Program-made: the position numbers and the translations under genes
The notes under the pieces: generated by a model
Database searches by the model: none
Seen by the model: only the letters and a program-made list of their open reading frames with translations
What the model was told of the DNA's origin: nothing
Origin: Pseudescherichia sp031979925
GTDB taxonomy: Bacteria > Pseudomonadota > Gammaproteobacteria > Enterobacterales > Enterobacteriaceae
Assembly: GCF_031979925.1 (NCBI RefSeq)
Contig: NZ_DALZFB010000007.1
Location: 165,187-229,186 of the forward strand
Direction of reading: 5' to 3'
DNA length: 64,000 nucleotides
Shown: in pieces, positions 34,616 through 43,179 of the stretch
How the letters are laid out: each line of letters begins with the position of its first letter
How positions within the stretch are numbered: the stretch's first letter is position 1

Positions 34616-34646
34616 GTAGGCCGGGCAAACGCAGTGCCGCCCGGCA
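34616..34646. repeat. REP element between creA and arcA
   Basis: gtaggccgggcaaacg and gccgcccggca form a REP palindrome at the convergent creA/arcA junction, at the site where creBCD would be expected. Confidence 0.85.
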
Positions 34647-34662
34647 TTACAGTGACTAAGCC

Positions 34663-35379
34663 TTACTCCTGCAGATCGCCGCAGAAGCGGTAGCCTTCGC
34701 CGTGAATGGTGGCGATGATCTCTGGCGTATCCGGCGTGGATTCGAAGTGCTTACGAATACGACGGATGGTCACGTCAACGGTACGGTCATGCGGCTTCAG
34801 CTCGCGGCCGGTCATCTTCTTCAGCAGATCGGCACGGGTCTGGATCTTGCCCGGATTTTCGCAGAAGTGCAGCATGGCGCGAAACTCGCTGCGCGGCAGT
34901 TTGTACTGTTCACCATTCGGGCTGACCAGCGAGCGGCTGTTGATATCCAGCTCCCAGCCGTTAAATTTGTAGCTGTCGACGCTGCGGCGCTCTTCACTCA
35001 CCGTGCCCAGATTCATGGTGCGGGAGAGCAGGTTGCGTGCGCGGATGGTCAGCTCGCGTGGGTTAAACGGTTTGGTGATGTAATCGTCCGCGCCAATCTC
35101 GAGGCCGAGGATCTTATCGACTTCGTTATCACGGCCTGTCAGGAACATCAGGGCGACGTCTGCCTGTTCGCGCAGTTCACGCGCCAGCAGCAGGCCATTT
35201 TTGCCCGGCAGGTTGATATCCATGATCACCAGGTTGATATCGTTATCAGAAAGAATCTGATGCATTTCAGCGCCATCAGTCGCTTCAAAGACATCGTATC
35301 CTTCTGCTTCGAAAATGCTCTTCAGCGTGTTGCGAGTAACTAACTCGTCTTCAACAATAAGAATGTGCGGGGTCTGCAT
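34663..35379 (-). CDS. arcA: aerobic respiration control response regulator ArcA
   Basis: 238 residues. Receiver domain with phospho-acceptor D54 (VIMDINLPG) and a C-terminal OmpR-type winged helix (HDRTVDVTIRRIRKHFE). It is phosphorylated by ArcB under reduced oxygen and represses TCA cycle and respiratory genes. It is followed downstream by a REP and is preceded by a long upstream region that contains the yjjY-like sequence. Confidence 0.97.
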   Translation of the reverse strand: MQTPHILIVEDELVTRNTLKSIFEAEGYDVFEATDGAEMHQILSDNDINLVIMDINLPGKNGLLLARELREQADVALMFLTGRDNEVDKILGLEIGADDYITKPFNPRELTIRARNLLSRTMNLGTVSEERRSVDSYKFNGWELDINSRSLVSPNGEQYKLPRSEFRAMLHFCENPGKIQTRADLLKKMTGRELKPHDRTVDVTIRRIRKHFESTPDTPEIIATIHGEGYRFCGDLQE

Positions 35380-35474
35380 GTTTGCTACCTAAATTGCCAA
35401 CTAAATCGAAACAGGAAGTACAAAAGTCCCTGACCTGCCTGATGCATGTCGCAAATTAACATGAACGGCGTAAC

Positions 35475-35606
35475 ATGACTAAAGTACGTAATGGCGTTCT
35501 TGATGCACTTTCCATCAACGTCAACAACATCATTAGCTTGGTCGTGGGTACATACTCCCTCTGGACCCGACAGTGTCAAAAACGGTTGTCATCCTACCCA
35601 TTTTAA
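35475..35606 (+). pseudogene. yjjY: yjjY-like short ORF, frame broken relative to E. coli
   Basis: The reading frame gives 43 residues: MTKVRNGVLDALSINVNN then IISLVVGT, as in E. coli YjjY, and then a divergent tail. The expected E. coli-like C-terminus (LDPTVSKTVVILPILTAT) is present downstream in another frame, reached by a 2-base shift near 35554-35562. It lies in the arcA upstream region. Either yjjY tolerates an altered tail or it is not a real protein and the nucleotide conservation reflects regulatory sequence. Confidence 0.45.
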
Positions 35607-36017
35607 CAGCAACATAACAGGTTAAGACGCTCCGGACACCCAATAAAACTACGGTTCGTTGACATATATCAAGTTCAATTGTAGCACGTTAACAGTTTGA
35701 TGAAATCATCGCATCTTATTACTAGCTTTTATAACAACTTTTCAATAAACAGGTAGTTACAGATGCTAATTAATAAATTTGCTGAATCCACCACCGGATC
35801 GCCCTCTTCATGCAGATTATCATGATTAAACATAGGGATAATCCTGTTCTGTTAACATACTGTCAGCTAATTAACCCAGTAAACAGTGTAGTAATTTTTA
35901 AGCTTTACCTGACACAAATTCAGTGATTTCTGTTACGTTTTTGTAAATTTGTGATGCGTAATAACTTGATGTCGATTGTCTTTTTACCCCGTCACGGGGC
36001 ACACCAGAGAGTAACCC
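35607..36017. other. intergenic region between yjjY-like sequence and yjtD
   Basis: 411 bp, AT-rich, with no supported ORF. It should contain the far-upstream arcA promoters and the yjtD promoter. I see no further structure that I can name. Confidence 0.6.
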
Positions 36018-36716
36018 ATGCGTGTATCAATAGTACTAGTTTCACCCGCCAGGCCTGAGAACGTCGGCGCGGCGGCCCGGGCCATGAAGACCATGGGGTT
36101 TAGCGATCTACGCATTGTGGACAGCGAGGCGCACCGGCAAGAGAGCGCGCGCTGGGTTGCTCACGGCTCTGGCGATATAATTGATAACGCAGCGGTTTAT
36201 CCTACTCTTGCCGCTGCCCTGGCCGACGTCGATTTTACGATTGCCACCACCGCCCGCAGCCGGGCAAAATTTCACTACTACGCCACGCCAGCCGAACTGG
36301 TGCCGCTGCTTGAAGAGAAGAGCCAGTGGATGAGCCATGCTGCGCTGGTGTTTGGTCGGGAAGATTCAGGCTTAACTAACGATGAGCTGGCCCTCGCCGA
36401 TATCCTTACCGGTGTGCCTATGGTGGCCGACTATCCGTCGCTGAATCTCGGCCAGGCGGTGATGGTTTACTGCTATCAGTTAGCGTCGTTAATGCAACAG
36501 CGCCACGAGCCGGCAGTAGCCCATGGCGAAGCGCAGCTTAAGGCGCTGCGTCTGCGGGCGCGGTCGCTGCTGGACAAGCTGGAGGTAGCGGATGACGTCA
36601 AACTTGCTGACTGGCTGGATCAGCGGCTGGGTCTGTTTGAGCAGCGAGATACGGCAATGCTGCACCGTTTGCTACACGATATCGAAAAAAACTCACAGAA
36701 TAAAACGCTGCCATAG
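36018..36716 (+). CDS. yjtD: SPOUT-family tRNA/rRNA methyltransferase-like protein YjtD (LasT)
   Basis: 232 residues. SPOUT fold signatures: VSPARPENVGAAARAMKTMGF at the N-terminus, FGREDSGLTNDEL, and YPSLNLGQAVMVYCYQ forming the SAM-binding trefoil knot. It is related to TrmJ. The substrate is not established. It sits just before the thr operon, as in E. coli. Confidence 0.93.
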   Translation: MRVSIVLVSPARPENVGAAARAMKTMGFSDLRIVDSEAHRQESARWVAHGSGDIIDNAAVYPTLAAALADVDFTIATTARSRAKFHYYATPAELVPLLEEKSQWMSHAALVFGREDSGLTNDELALADILTGVPMVADYPSLNLGQAVMVYCYQLASLMQQRHEPAVAHGEAQLKALRLRARSLLDKLEVADDVKLADWLDQRLGLFEQRDTAMLHRLLHDIEKNSQNKTLP

Positions 36717-36836
36717 CTTATTGTTATGGCGGAAGAGGCTGATATCGCTTTTTCTGCTGGCAAGAGTGCGGAGGAAAGTACGGCCAACGTAGCGCGACCT
36801 GCGCGGGTGATGAAAAGGGCAAAAAGCAAAAATTCA

Positions 36837-36865
36837 TTGACTCAGGCAGGGATATACTTTAACCG
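36837..36865 (+). promoter_or_regulatory. thr operon promoter
   Basis: TTGACT at 36837-36842 with a tactttaac element 14-17 bp downstream. Position and sequence are similar to the E. coli thr promoter, about 50-78 bp before the leader start codon. Confidence 0.7.
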
Positions 36866-36914
36866 TATAGCTATACAAGACAGACAGATAAAAATTACAG
36901 AGCACACAACATCC

Positions 36915-36983
36915 ATGAATCGCATCAGCACGCTGACAATTATTACCACCACCACCATTACCACAGGTAACGGTGCGGGCTGA
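36915..36983 (+). CDS. thrL: thr operon leader peptide
   Basis: A 22-residue leader, MNRISTLTIITTTTITTGN then GAG, with eight Thr and four Ile codons. It reports threonyl- and isoleucyl-tRNA charging by ribosome stalling. The attenuator hairpin follows at 37002. The E. coli leader is 21 residues and begins MKRIST. Confidence 0.95.
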   Translation: MNRISTLTIITTTTITTGNGAG

Positions 36984-37001
36984 CGCGTACAGGAAACACA
37001 G

Positions 37002-37040
37002 AAAAAAGCCCGCACCTGAACAGTGCGGGCTTTTTTTTCG
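37002..37040 (+). terminator. thr attenuator
   Basis: aaaaaagcccgcac / gtgcgggctttttttt is a strong GC-rich stem followed by an eight-T tract, 26 bp before thrA. The gtgcgggc stretch at the 3' end of thrL (cggtgcgggctg) can pair with the upstream arm as antiterminator. Confidence 0.95.
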
Positions 37041-37063
37041 ACCAAAAATCAAGGGGTAATACC

Positions 37064-39526
37064 ATGCGAGTGTTGAAGTTCGGCGGTACGTCAGTGGCAA
37101 ATGCAGAACGTTTTCTGCGTGTTGCCGAAATTCTGGAGAGCAATGCCAGGCAGGGGCAGGTTGCGACCGTGCTGTCTGCCCCGGCCAAAATTACCAACCA
37201 TCTGGTGGCGATGATTGAGAAGACCATCGGTGGCCAGGATGCCGTACCCAACATCAGCGACGCGGAGCACATTTTTGCCGACCTGCTTGCAGGCCTGGCC
37301 GACGCCCAGCCCGGTTTCCCCCTTGTCCGGCTGAAGCAGTTGGTTGAGCAGGAGTTCGCGCAGATCAAACACGTTCTGCACGGCATCAGCCTGCTGGGCC
37401 AGTGTCCGGACAGCATCAACGCCGCCATCATCTGCCGGGGAGAAAAACTCTCCATCGCCATTATGGCCGGGCTGCTGGAGGCCCGAGGGCACAAGGTCTC
37501 GGTTATCGACCCGGTGGAAAAACTGCTCGCCGTGGGCCATTACCTTGAATCCACCGTTGATATCGCTGAGTCTATCCGCCGCATCGCCGCCAGCCAGATC
37601 CCCGCAGACCATATGATCCTGATGGCGGGCTTCACCGCCGGTAATGAGAAGGGTGAGCTGGTAGTGCTGGGGCGTAACGGCTCTGACTACTCTGCCGCCG
37701 TGCTCGCCGCCTGCCTGCGCGCCGACTGCTGTGAGATCTGGACCGACGTTGACGGCGTCTACACCTGCGATCCGCGCCAGGTACCCGATGCCCGGCTGCT
37801 GAAGTCGATGTCCTACCAGGAGGCGATGGAGCTCTCCTACTTCGGCGCGAAGGTGCTGCATCCACGCACCATTACCCCTATCGCTCAGTTCCAGATCCCC
37901 TGTTTGATTAAAAATACCGGTAACCCGCAGGCACCCGGTACGCTGATTGGTGCCACCTCTGACGATGACGGTTTGCCGGTTAAGGGCATCTCTAACCTCA
38001 ATAACATGGCGATGTTTAGCGTCTCCGGCCCCGGCATGAAAGGGATGGTCGGAATGGCGGCGCGGGTGTTTGCCGCCATGTCGCGCGCCGGGATCTCGGT
38101 GGTGTTGATTACCCAATCCTCATCTGAATACAGCATCAGCTTCTGCGTCCCGCAGGCCGACTGCGCCCGTGCGCGCCGGGCGCTGGGAGATGAGTTCTAT
38201 CTCGAGCTGAAAGAGGGACTGCTGGAGCCGCTGGCGGTGATGGAGCGGCTGGCAATTATCTCCGTCGTCGGCGACGGTATGCGCACCCTGCGTGGTATTT
38301 CGGCGAAATTCTTTGCCGCGCTGGCCCGCGCCAATATCAACATCGTGGCGATTGCCCAGGGCTCCTCCGAGCGCTCAATCTCGGTGGTGGTCAGCAACGA
38401 TGACGCCACCACCGGCGTGCGTGTTACCCATCAGATGCTGTTTAATACCGACCAGGTGATTGAGGTATTCGTGATTGGCGTCGGCGGCGTCGGCGGCGCG
38501 CTGCTGGATCAGCTCAAGCGTCAGCAGAGCTGGCTGAAGGGCAAGCATATCGATCTGCGGGTCTGCGGCGTGGCAAACTCAAAGGCGCTGCTGACCAACG
38601 TGCATGGCCTGAACCTTGAGAACTGGCAGGCGGAGCTGGCAGAAGCGAAAGAGCCGTTCAACCTGGGACGTCTGATCCGCCTGGTAAAAGAGTATCATCT
38701 GCTCAACCCGGTGATCGTTGACTGTACCTCCAACCAGGCGGTGGCCGATCAGTATGCCGACTTCCTGCGTGAAGGCTTCCATGTAGTCACGCCGAACAAG
38801 AAAGCCAACACCTCATCGATGGATTACTACCACCAGCTGCGTCACGCCGCCGCCGGGTCGCGTCGCAAATTCCTCTACGACACTAACGTTGGAGCAGGGC
38901 TGCCGGTCATTGAAAACCTGCAAAACCTGCTTAACGCCGGGGATGAATTACAGCGATTCTCCGGGATCCTGTCCGGGTCACTCTCCTTTATTTTCGGTAA
39001 GCTGGACGAAGGGATGAGCCTCTCGGAGGCGACCGGCATTGCACGGGATCTGGGCTATACCGAGCCGGATCCACGAGACGATCTCTCCGGCATGGACGTG
39101 GCGCGCAAGCTGCTGATCCTTGCCCGTGAGACGGGCCGCGAGCTGGAGCTGACCGATATCGTTATCGAGCCGGTGCTGCCAGCAAGCTTTGACGACAGCG
39201 GCGACGTAAGCAGCTTTATGGCCCGCCTGCCGCAGCTCGACGACGCCTTTGCCGCACGTGTGGCGAAAGCGCGCGATGAGGGTAAAGTGTTGCGCTACGT
39301 TGGCAATATCGAAGAGGATGGCGTCTGCCGGGTGAAAATTGCCGAGGTAGACGGCAACGATCCGCTCTATAAAGTGAAAAACGGTGAGAACGCGCTGGCG
39401 TTCTACAGCCACTACTATCAACCGCTGCCGCTGGTGCTGCGCGGTTACGGTGCGGGCAACGATGTGACGGCGGCGGGCGTTTTTGCCGATCTGCTGCGCA
39501 CCCTCTCATGGAAGTTAGGAGTTTAA
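37064..39526 (+). CDS. thrA: bifunctional aspartokinase I / homoserine dehydrogenase I
   Basis: 820 residues. An N-terminal aspartokinase (KFGGTSVANAERFL; SELxxRGS-type GRNGSDYSAAVLAA), a central pair of ACT-like regulatory domains (about 320-460), and a C-terminal homoserine dehydrogenase (VFVIGVGGVGGALLDQL; DTNVGAGLPVI; SGSLSFIFGKLDEG). First and third steps of threonine synthesis, inhibited by threonine. Confidence 0.98.
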   Translation: MRVLKFGGTSVANAERFLRVAEILESNARQGQVATVLSAPAKITNHLVAMIEKTIGGQDAVPNISDAEHIFADLLAGLADAQPGFPLVRLKQLVEQEFAQIKHVLHGISLLGQCPDSINAAIICRGEKLSIAIMAGLLEARGHKVSVIDPVEKLLAVGHYLESTVDIAESIRRIAASQIPADHMILMAGFTAGNEKGELVVLGRNGSDYSAAVLAACLRADCCEIWTDVDGVYTCDPRQVPDARLLKSMSYQEAMELSYFGAKVLHPRTITPIAQFQIPCLIKNTGNPQAPGTLIGATSDDDGLPVKGISNLNNMAMFSVSGPGMKGMVGMAARVFAAMSRAGISVVLITQSSSEYSISFCVPQADCARARRALGDEFYLELKEGLLEPLAVMERLAIISVVGDGMRTLRGISAKFFAALARANINIVAIAQGSSERSISVVVSNDDATTGVRVTHQMLFNTDQVIEVFVIGVGGVGGALLDQLKRQQSWLKGKHIDLRVCGVANSKALLTNVHGLNLENWQAELAEAKEPFNLGRLIRLVKEYHLLNPVIVDCTSNQAVADQYADFLREGFHVVTPNKKANTSSMDYYHQLRHAAAGSRRKFLYDTNVGAGLPVIENLQNLLNAGDELQRFSGILSGSLSFIFGKLDEGMSLSEATGIARDLGYTEPDPRDDLSGMDVARKLLILARETGRELELTDIVIEPVLPASFDDSGDVSSFMARLPQLDDAFAARVAKARDEGKVLRYVGNIEEDGVCRVKIAEVDGNDPLYKVKNGENALAFYSHYYQPLPLVLRGYGAGNDVTAAGVFADLLRTLSWKLGV

Positions 39527-39527
39527 C

Positions 39528-40457
39528 ATGGTGAAAGTGTATGCCCCGGCCTCCAGCGCCAATATGAGCGTTGGCTTCGACGTGCTCGGGGCGGCGGTAA
39601 CGCCGGTGGATGGCTCCCTGCTGGGCGACGTCGTCACGGTGGAGGCGGCCGACCGTTTTAGCCTGCATAACGTGGGGCGCTTTGCGGATAAGCTGCCCCC
39701 GGAGCCGCGGGAAAATATTGTCTACCAGTGCTGGGAGCGTTTCTGCCAGGAGCTGAATAAAACCATTCCGGTGGCCATGACGCTGGAAAAAAATATGCCG
39801 ATTGGCTCGGGGTTAGGCTCCAGCGCCTGCTCTGTGGTCGCCGCGCTGGTGGCGATGAACGAGCACTGCGGCAAGCCGCTCAACGATACGCGCCTGCTGG
39901 CGCTGATGGGCGAGCTGGAGGGACGCATCTCCGGCAGCATTCATTACGATAACGTGGCTCCCTGTTTCCTCGGCGGCATGCAGCTGATGATCGAAGAGAA
40001 CGGCATTATCAGCCAGCAGGTGCCAGGCTTTGATGAGTGGCTGTGGGTGCTGGCCTATCCGGGGATCAAGGTCTCCACGGCCGAGGCGCGGGCGATTCTA
40101 CCCGCGCAGTATCGCCGCCAGGACTGCATCGCCCATGGCCGGCACCTGGCCGGGTTTATTCACGCCTGCTACTCTCGTCAGCCGCAGCTGGCTGCGAAGC
40201 TGATGAAAGACGTGATTGCCGAGCCGTACCGTGCCCGCCTGCTGCCGGGCTTTAAAGAGGCGCGTCAGGCGGTGGCAGAGATTGGCGCGCTGGCGAGCGG
40301 TATCTCCGGATCGGGGCCGACGCTGTTCGCGCTCTGTGATAAGCCGGACACCGCGCAGCGCGTAGCAGACTGGCTGGGTAAACACTATCTGCAGAATCAG
40401 GAAGGCTTCGTTCATATTTGCCGGCTGGATACAGCGGGCGCACGCGTACTGGGATAA
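39528..40457 (+). CDS. thrB: homoserine kinase
   Basis: 309 residues, GHMP kinase family. ATP loop MPIGSGLGSSACSVVAAL, N-terminal VYAPASSANMSVGFDVLG, C-terminal SGISGSGPTLFAL. It starts one base after the thrA stop, so translation is coupled. Confidence 0.98.
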   Translation: MVKVYAPASSANMSVGFDVLGAAVTPVDGSLLGDVVTVEAADRFSLHNVGRFADKLPPEPRENIVYQCWERFCQELNKTIPVAMTLEKNMPIGSGLGSSACSVVAALVAMNEHCGKPLNDTRLLALMGELEGRISGSIHYDNVAPCFLGGMQLMIEENGIISQQVPGFDEWLWVLAYPGIKVSTAEARAILPAQYRRQDCIAHGRHLAGFIHACYSRQPQLAAKLMKDVIAEPYRARLLPGFKEARQAVAEIGALASGISGSGPTLFALCDKPDTAQRVADWLGKHYLQNQEGFVHICRLDTAGARVLG

Positions 40458-40460
40458 TTA

Positions 40461-41747
40461 ATGAAACTCTACAACCTTAAAGATCACAACGAGCAGGTCT
40501 CCTTTGCCCAGGCGGTTACGCAGGGGCTGGGTAAGCAGCAGGGGCTTTTCTTCCCTCACGATCTGCCCGAGTTCAACCTGACTGAAATCGACGCGATGCT
40601 GGAGCAGGATTTCGTCAGCCGTAGCGCAAAGATCCTCGCGGCCTTCATTGGCGATGAGATCCCGCAGGAGCTGCTGGAAGAGCGCGTGCGCACGGCCTTT
40701 ACCTTCCCTGCGCCGGTGAGCAAGGTCGAAGATGATATCGGCTGTCTGGAGCTGTTCCACGGCCCAACGCTGGCGTTTAAAGACTTCGGCGGCCGCTTTA
40801 TGGCGCAGATGCTGACCCACATCAGCGGCGATAAGCCAGTAACCATTCTCACCGCCACCTCCGGGGATACCGGCGCGGCCGTGGCTCATGCCTTCTACGG
40901 CCTGAAAAACGTGCGCGTAGTGATCCTCTATCCGCAGGGCAAAATCAGCCCGCTGCAGGAGAAGCTCTTCTGCACGCTGGGAGGCAATATCGAGACGGTC
41001 GCTATCGACGGTGACTTTGACGCCTGCCAGGCGCTGGTCAAGAAAGCCTTTGATGATGAAGAGCTGAAGCAGAAGCTGGGGCTGAACTCGGCAAACTCGA
41101 TCAACATTAGCCGCCTGCTGGCGCAGATCTGCTACTACTTCGAGGCGGTGGCGCAGCTGCCGCAGGAAGCACGTAACCAGCTGGTGATCTCCGTACCGAG
41201 CGGTAACTTTGGCGATCTCACCGCTGGCCTGCTGGCAAAATCGCTGGGCCTGCCGGTGAAGCGCTTTATTGCTGCTACTAACGCCAACGACACCGTGCCG
41301 CGCTTCCTGCAAGCGGGGGAGTGGAGCCCGAACGCGACCCTGGCGACCCTCTCCAACGCCATGGACGTCAGCCAGCCGAACAACTGGCCACGCGTGGAGG
41401 AGCTGTTCCGCCGCAAGATCTGGCGTCTGAACGAGCTGGGCTATGCCGCCATCGATGATGAGGTGACCAAAGCCACCATGCTGGAGCTGAAAGAGAAGGG
41501 GTACCTCTCCGAGCCGCACGCGGCAGTGGCCTACCGTGCGCTGCGCGACCAGCTGAATCCGGGCGAGTACGGCCTGTTCCTCGGTACTGCACATCCGGCG
41601 AAGTTTAAAGAGAGCGTCGAAGCAATCCTTGGCGATACGCTGGATCTGCCCGCCGCGCTGGCGGAGCGTGCGGATCTGCCGCTGCTCTCCCACAGCCTGC
41701 CGGCTGATTTTGCTGCCCTGCGCGAGCTGATGATGCAAAAAGCGTAA
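40461..41747 (+). CDS. thrC: threonine synthase
   Basis: 428 residues, PLP-dependent. The lysine motif is HGPTLAFKDFGGRFM, and TATSGDTGAAVAHAF binds the cofactor phosphate. It converts O-phosphohomoserine to threonine. It lies 3 bp after thrB. Confidence 0.98.
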   Translation: MKLYNLKDHNEQVSFAQAVTQGLGKQQGLFFPHDLPEFNLTEIDAMLEQDFVSRSAKILAAFIGDEIPQELLEERVRTAFTFPAPVSKVEDDIGCLELFHGPTLAFKDFGGRFMAQMLTHISGDKPVTILTATSGDTGAAVAHAFYGLKNVRVVILYPQGKISPLQEKLFCTLGGNIETVAIDGDFDACQALVKKAFDDEELKQKLGLNSANSINISRLLAQICYYFEAVAQLPQEARNQLVISVPSGNFGDLTAGLLAKSLGLPVKRFIAATNANDTVPRFLQAGEWSPNATLATLSNAMDVSQPNNWPRVEELFRRKIWRLNELGYAAIDDEVTKATMLELKEKGYLSEPHAAVAYRALRDQLNPGEYGLFLGTAHPAKFKESVEAILGDTLDLPAALAERADLPLLSHSLPADFAALRELMMQKA

Positions 41748-41763
41748 TAGCAGTCGCTAATTT

Positions 41764-41800
41764 GTAGGCCGGGTAAGCGGAGCGCCACCCGGCTTTTTTT
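41764..41800 (+). terminator. REP element serving as thr operon terminator
   Basis: gtaggccgggtaagcgg...cgccacccggc is a REP palindrome directly followed by seven T (41794-41800), 17 bp after the thrC stop. The combination of REP stem and T-tract makes a plausible intrinsic terminator. Confidence 0.8.
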
Positions 41801-41971
41801 ATGCCCAAATATGAAGAAAATGTGCAGGAATCTTGCAGAGAAAAAGCAGGAATTCCCAATAAATGCGGTAACTTACAGATTAGGATTGCAGAGAATAACA
41901 ACTCGGTAACGGATTACGTAATCTCTTTACATCAGCCCGTAACGGGCCACAAAAGAAGTAAGGAGTTACCC

Positions 41972-42268
41972 ATGTTGAAGCCCATTTTAAAACCTCTGAT
42001 CCTCGCTCTCTCTATGCTGGCCGTAGCGCCAATGGCGGCCCAGGCGGCAGAGCTAACCCTGCTACCGTCAGTGAAACTGCAGATTGGCGATCGCGACAAA
42101 GGCGGCAACTACTGGGACGGCGGCCACTGGCGTGACCACAGCTACTGGAAAAAACACTACGAGTGGCGGGAAAACCGCTGGCAGCCGCACCGCCCGGACC
42201 GTCGTGACTTTAATCATCACGATAATGGCCGCCATCTGGGCCATGGTCCGGACCGTCACCACCACTAA
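41972..42268 (+). CDS. yaaX: secreted DUF2502 protein YaaX
   Basis: 98 residues. Signal peptide ending PMAAQAA, followed by the conserved core LTLLPSVKLQIGDRD and YYWDGGHWRDH-type repeats, and a His/Arg-rich tail (HHDNGRHLGHGPDRHHH). It is similar in length to E. coli YaaX. The function is unknown; the His-rich tail suggests metal binding but this is inference. RBS taaggag precedes the ATG at 41972. Confidence 0.9.
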   Translation: MLKPILKPLILALSMLAVAPMAAQAAELTLLPSVKLQIGDRDKGGNYWDGGHWRDHSYWKKHYEWRENRWQPHRPDRRDFNHHDNGRHLGHGPDRHHH

Positions 42269-42311
42269 TTACGACGGCGTCGCAGGCCGCTTAGCGCTCG
42301 CGACGCTGCTT

Positions 42312-43085
42312 TTAACGTTCGCTACGCTTAAAGACCAGCTCGTTCTTTTTCGACGTTTCTTCATCAAAGACGTAGCCATCCACATCAAACGCCTTGAGCT
42401 GCTCCGGCGTCGTCAGGCGGTTTTCAATAATGTAGCGGCTCATCAGCCCACGCGCTTTCTTGGCATAGAAACTGATCACCTTAAAGGTACCGTTTTTCTC
42501 ATCAAGGAAGACCGGTTTCACGATCTCGCCAGCAAGCTGCTTCGGCTTCACCGCCCGGAAGTACTCATCCGACGCCAGGTTAACGATAATGTTATCCCCC
42601 TGCGCCGCCAGCGCTTCGTTGAGCGTTTGGGTAATGGTCTCGCCCCAGAACTGATACAGATCGCTACCTTTCGGGTTTTGCAGGCGAATACCCATCTCCA
42701 GACGGTAGGGCTGCATCAGATCGAGCGGGCGCAGCACGCCGTAGAGGCCTGAGAGCATCCGCAAGTGCTGCTGCGCGAAGGTAAAATCGTCGTCGCTGAA
42801 GGTCTCGGCCTGCATACCGGCATAGACATCGCCCTTAAAAGCCAGGATAGCCTGACGGGCATTGTCGGGAGTGAAGTCTGGCTGCCAGTCGTGAAAACGG
42901 GTGGCGTTAAGATCGGCCAGCTTATCGCTGATGCCCATCAGGGTTTTGATTTGCGGCGCGGAGAGCTGACGGGCAACGTCAATCAGCTGCTGGGCGTGAT
43001 CCAGCAGCACCGGCTGCGTATGGCGCTGAGTGGCCAGCGGGCTTTGGTAATCCAGCGTCTTGGCCGGCGAGATTAGGATCAGCAT
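42312..43085 (-). CDS. yaaA: peroxide stress protein YaaA
   Basis: 257 residues, DUF328. MLILISPAKTLDYQSP start, DFTPDNARQAILAFKGDVY, LRPLDLMQPYRLEMG, YAKKARGLMSRYIIENRL. In E. coli it is OxyR-induced and limits free iron during peroxide stress. ATG at 43085 with aaggag is chosen; a GTG two codons upstream is possible. Confidence 0.95.
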   Translation of the reverse strand: MLILISPAKTLDYQSPLATQRHTQPVLLDHAQQLIDVARQLSAPQIKTLMGISDKLADLNATRFHDWQPDFTPDNARQAILAFKGDVYAGMQAETFSDDDFTFAQQHLRMLSGLYGVLRPLDLMQPYRLEMGIRLQNPKGSDLYQFWGETITQTLNEALAAQGDNIIVNLASDEYFRAVKPKQLAGEIVKPVFLDEKNGTFKVISFYAKKARGLMSRYIIENRLTTPEQLKAFDVDGYVFDEETSKKNELVFKRSER

Positions 43086-43179
43086 GTCCACTCCTTAGGG
43101 AAAATGTGCGCAGACGTTAGCAAAAAACGGACTTTAACAAAAAAAGCGCCTGCGTTGATCGATAGTTGTGATTGCCATC

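Noticed and set aside
35385..35579. 64-codon minus-strand ORF upstream of arcA
   Set aside because: No RBS or recognisable product. It lies in the arcA leader opposite the yjjY-like sequence; more likely chance.
40458..41738. 426-codon minus-strand frame inside thrC
   Set aside because: Antisense to threonine synthase with complete motifs; no independent support.
9813..41800. Regular palindromic repeats as a possible CRISPR array
   Set aside because: The repeats are dispersed REP/BIME elements at gene junctions, without regular spacers or cas genes.
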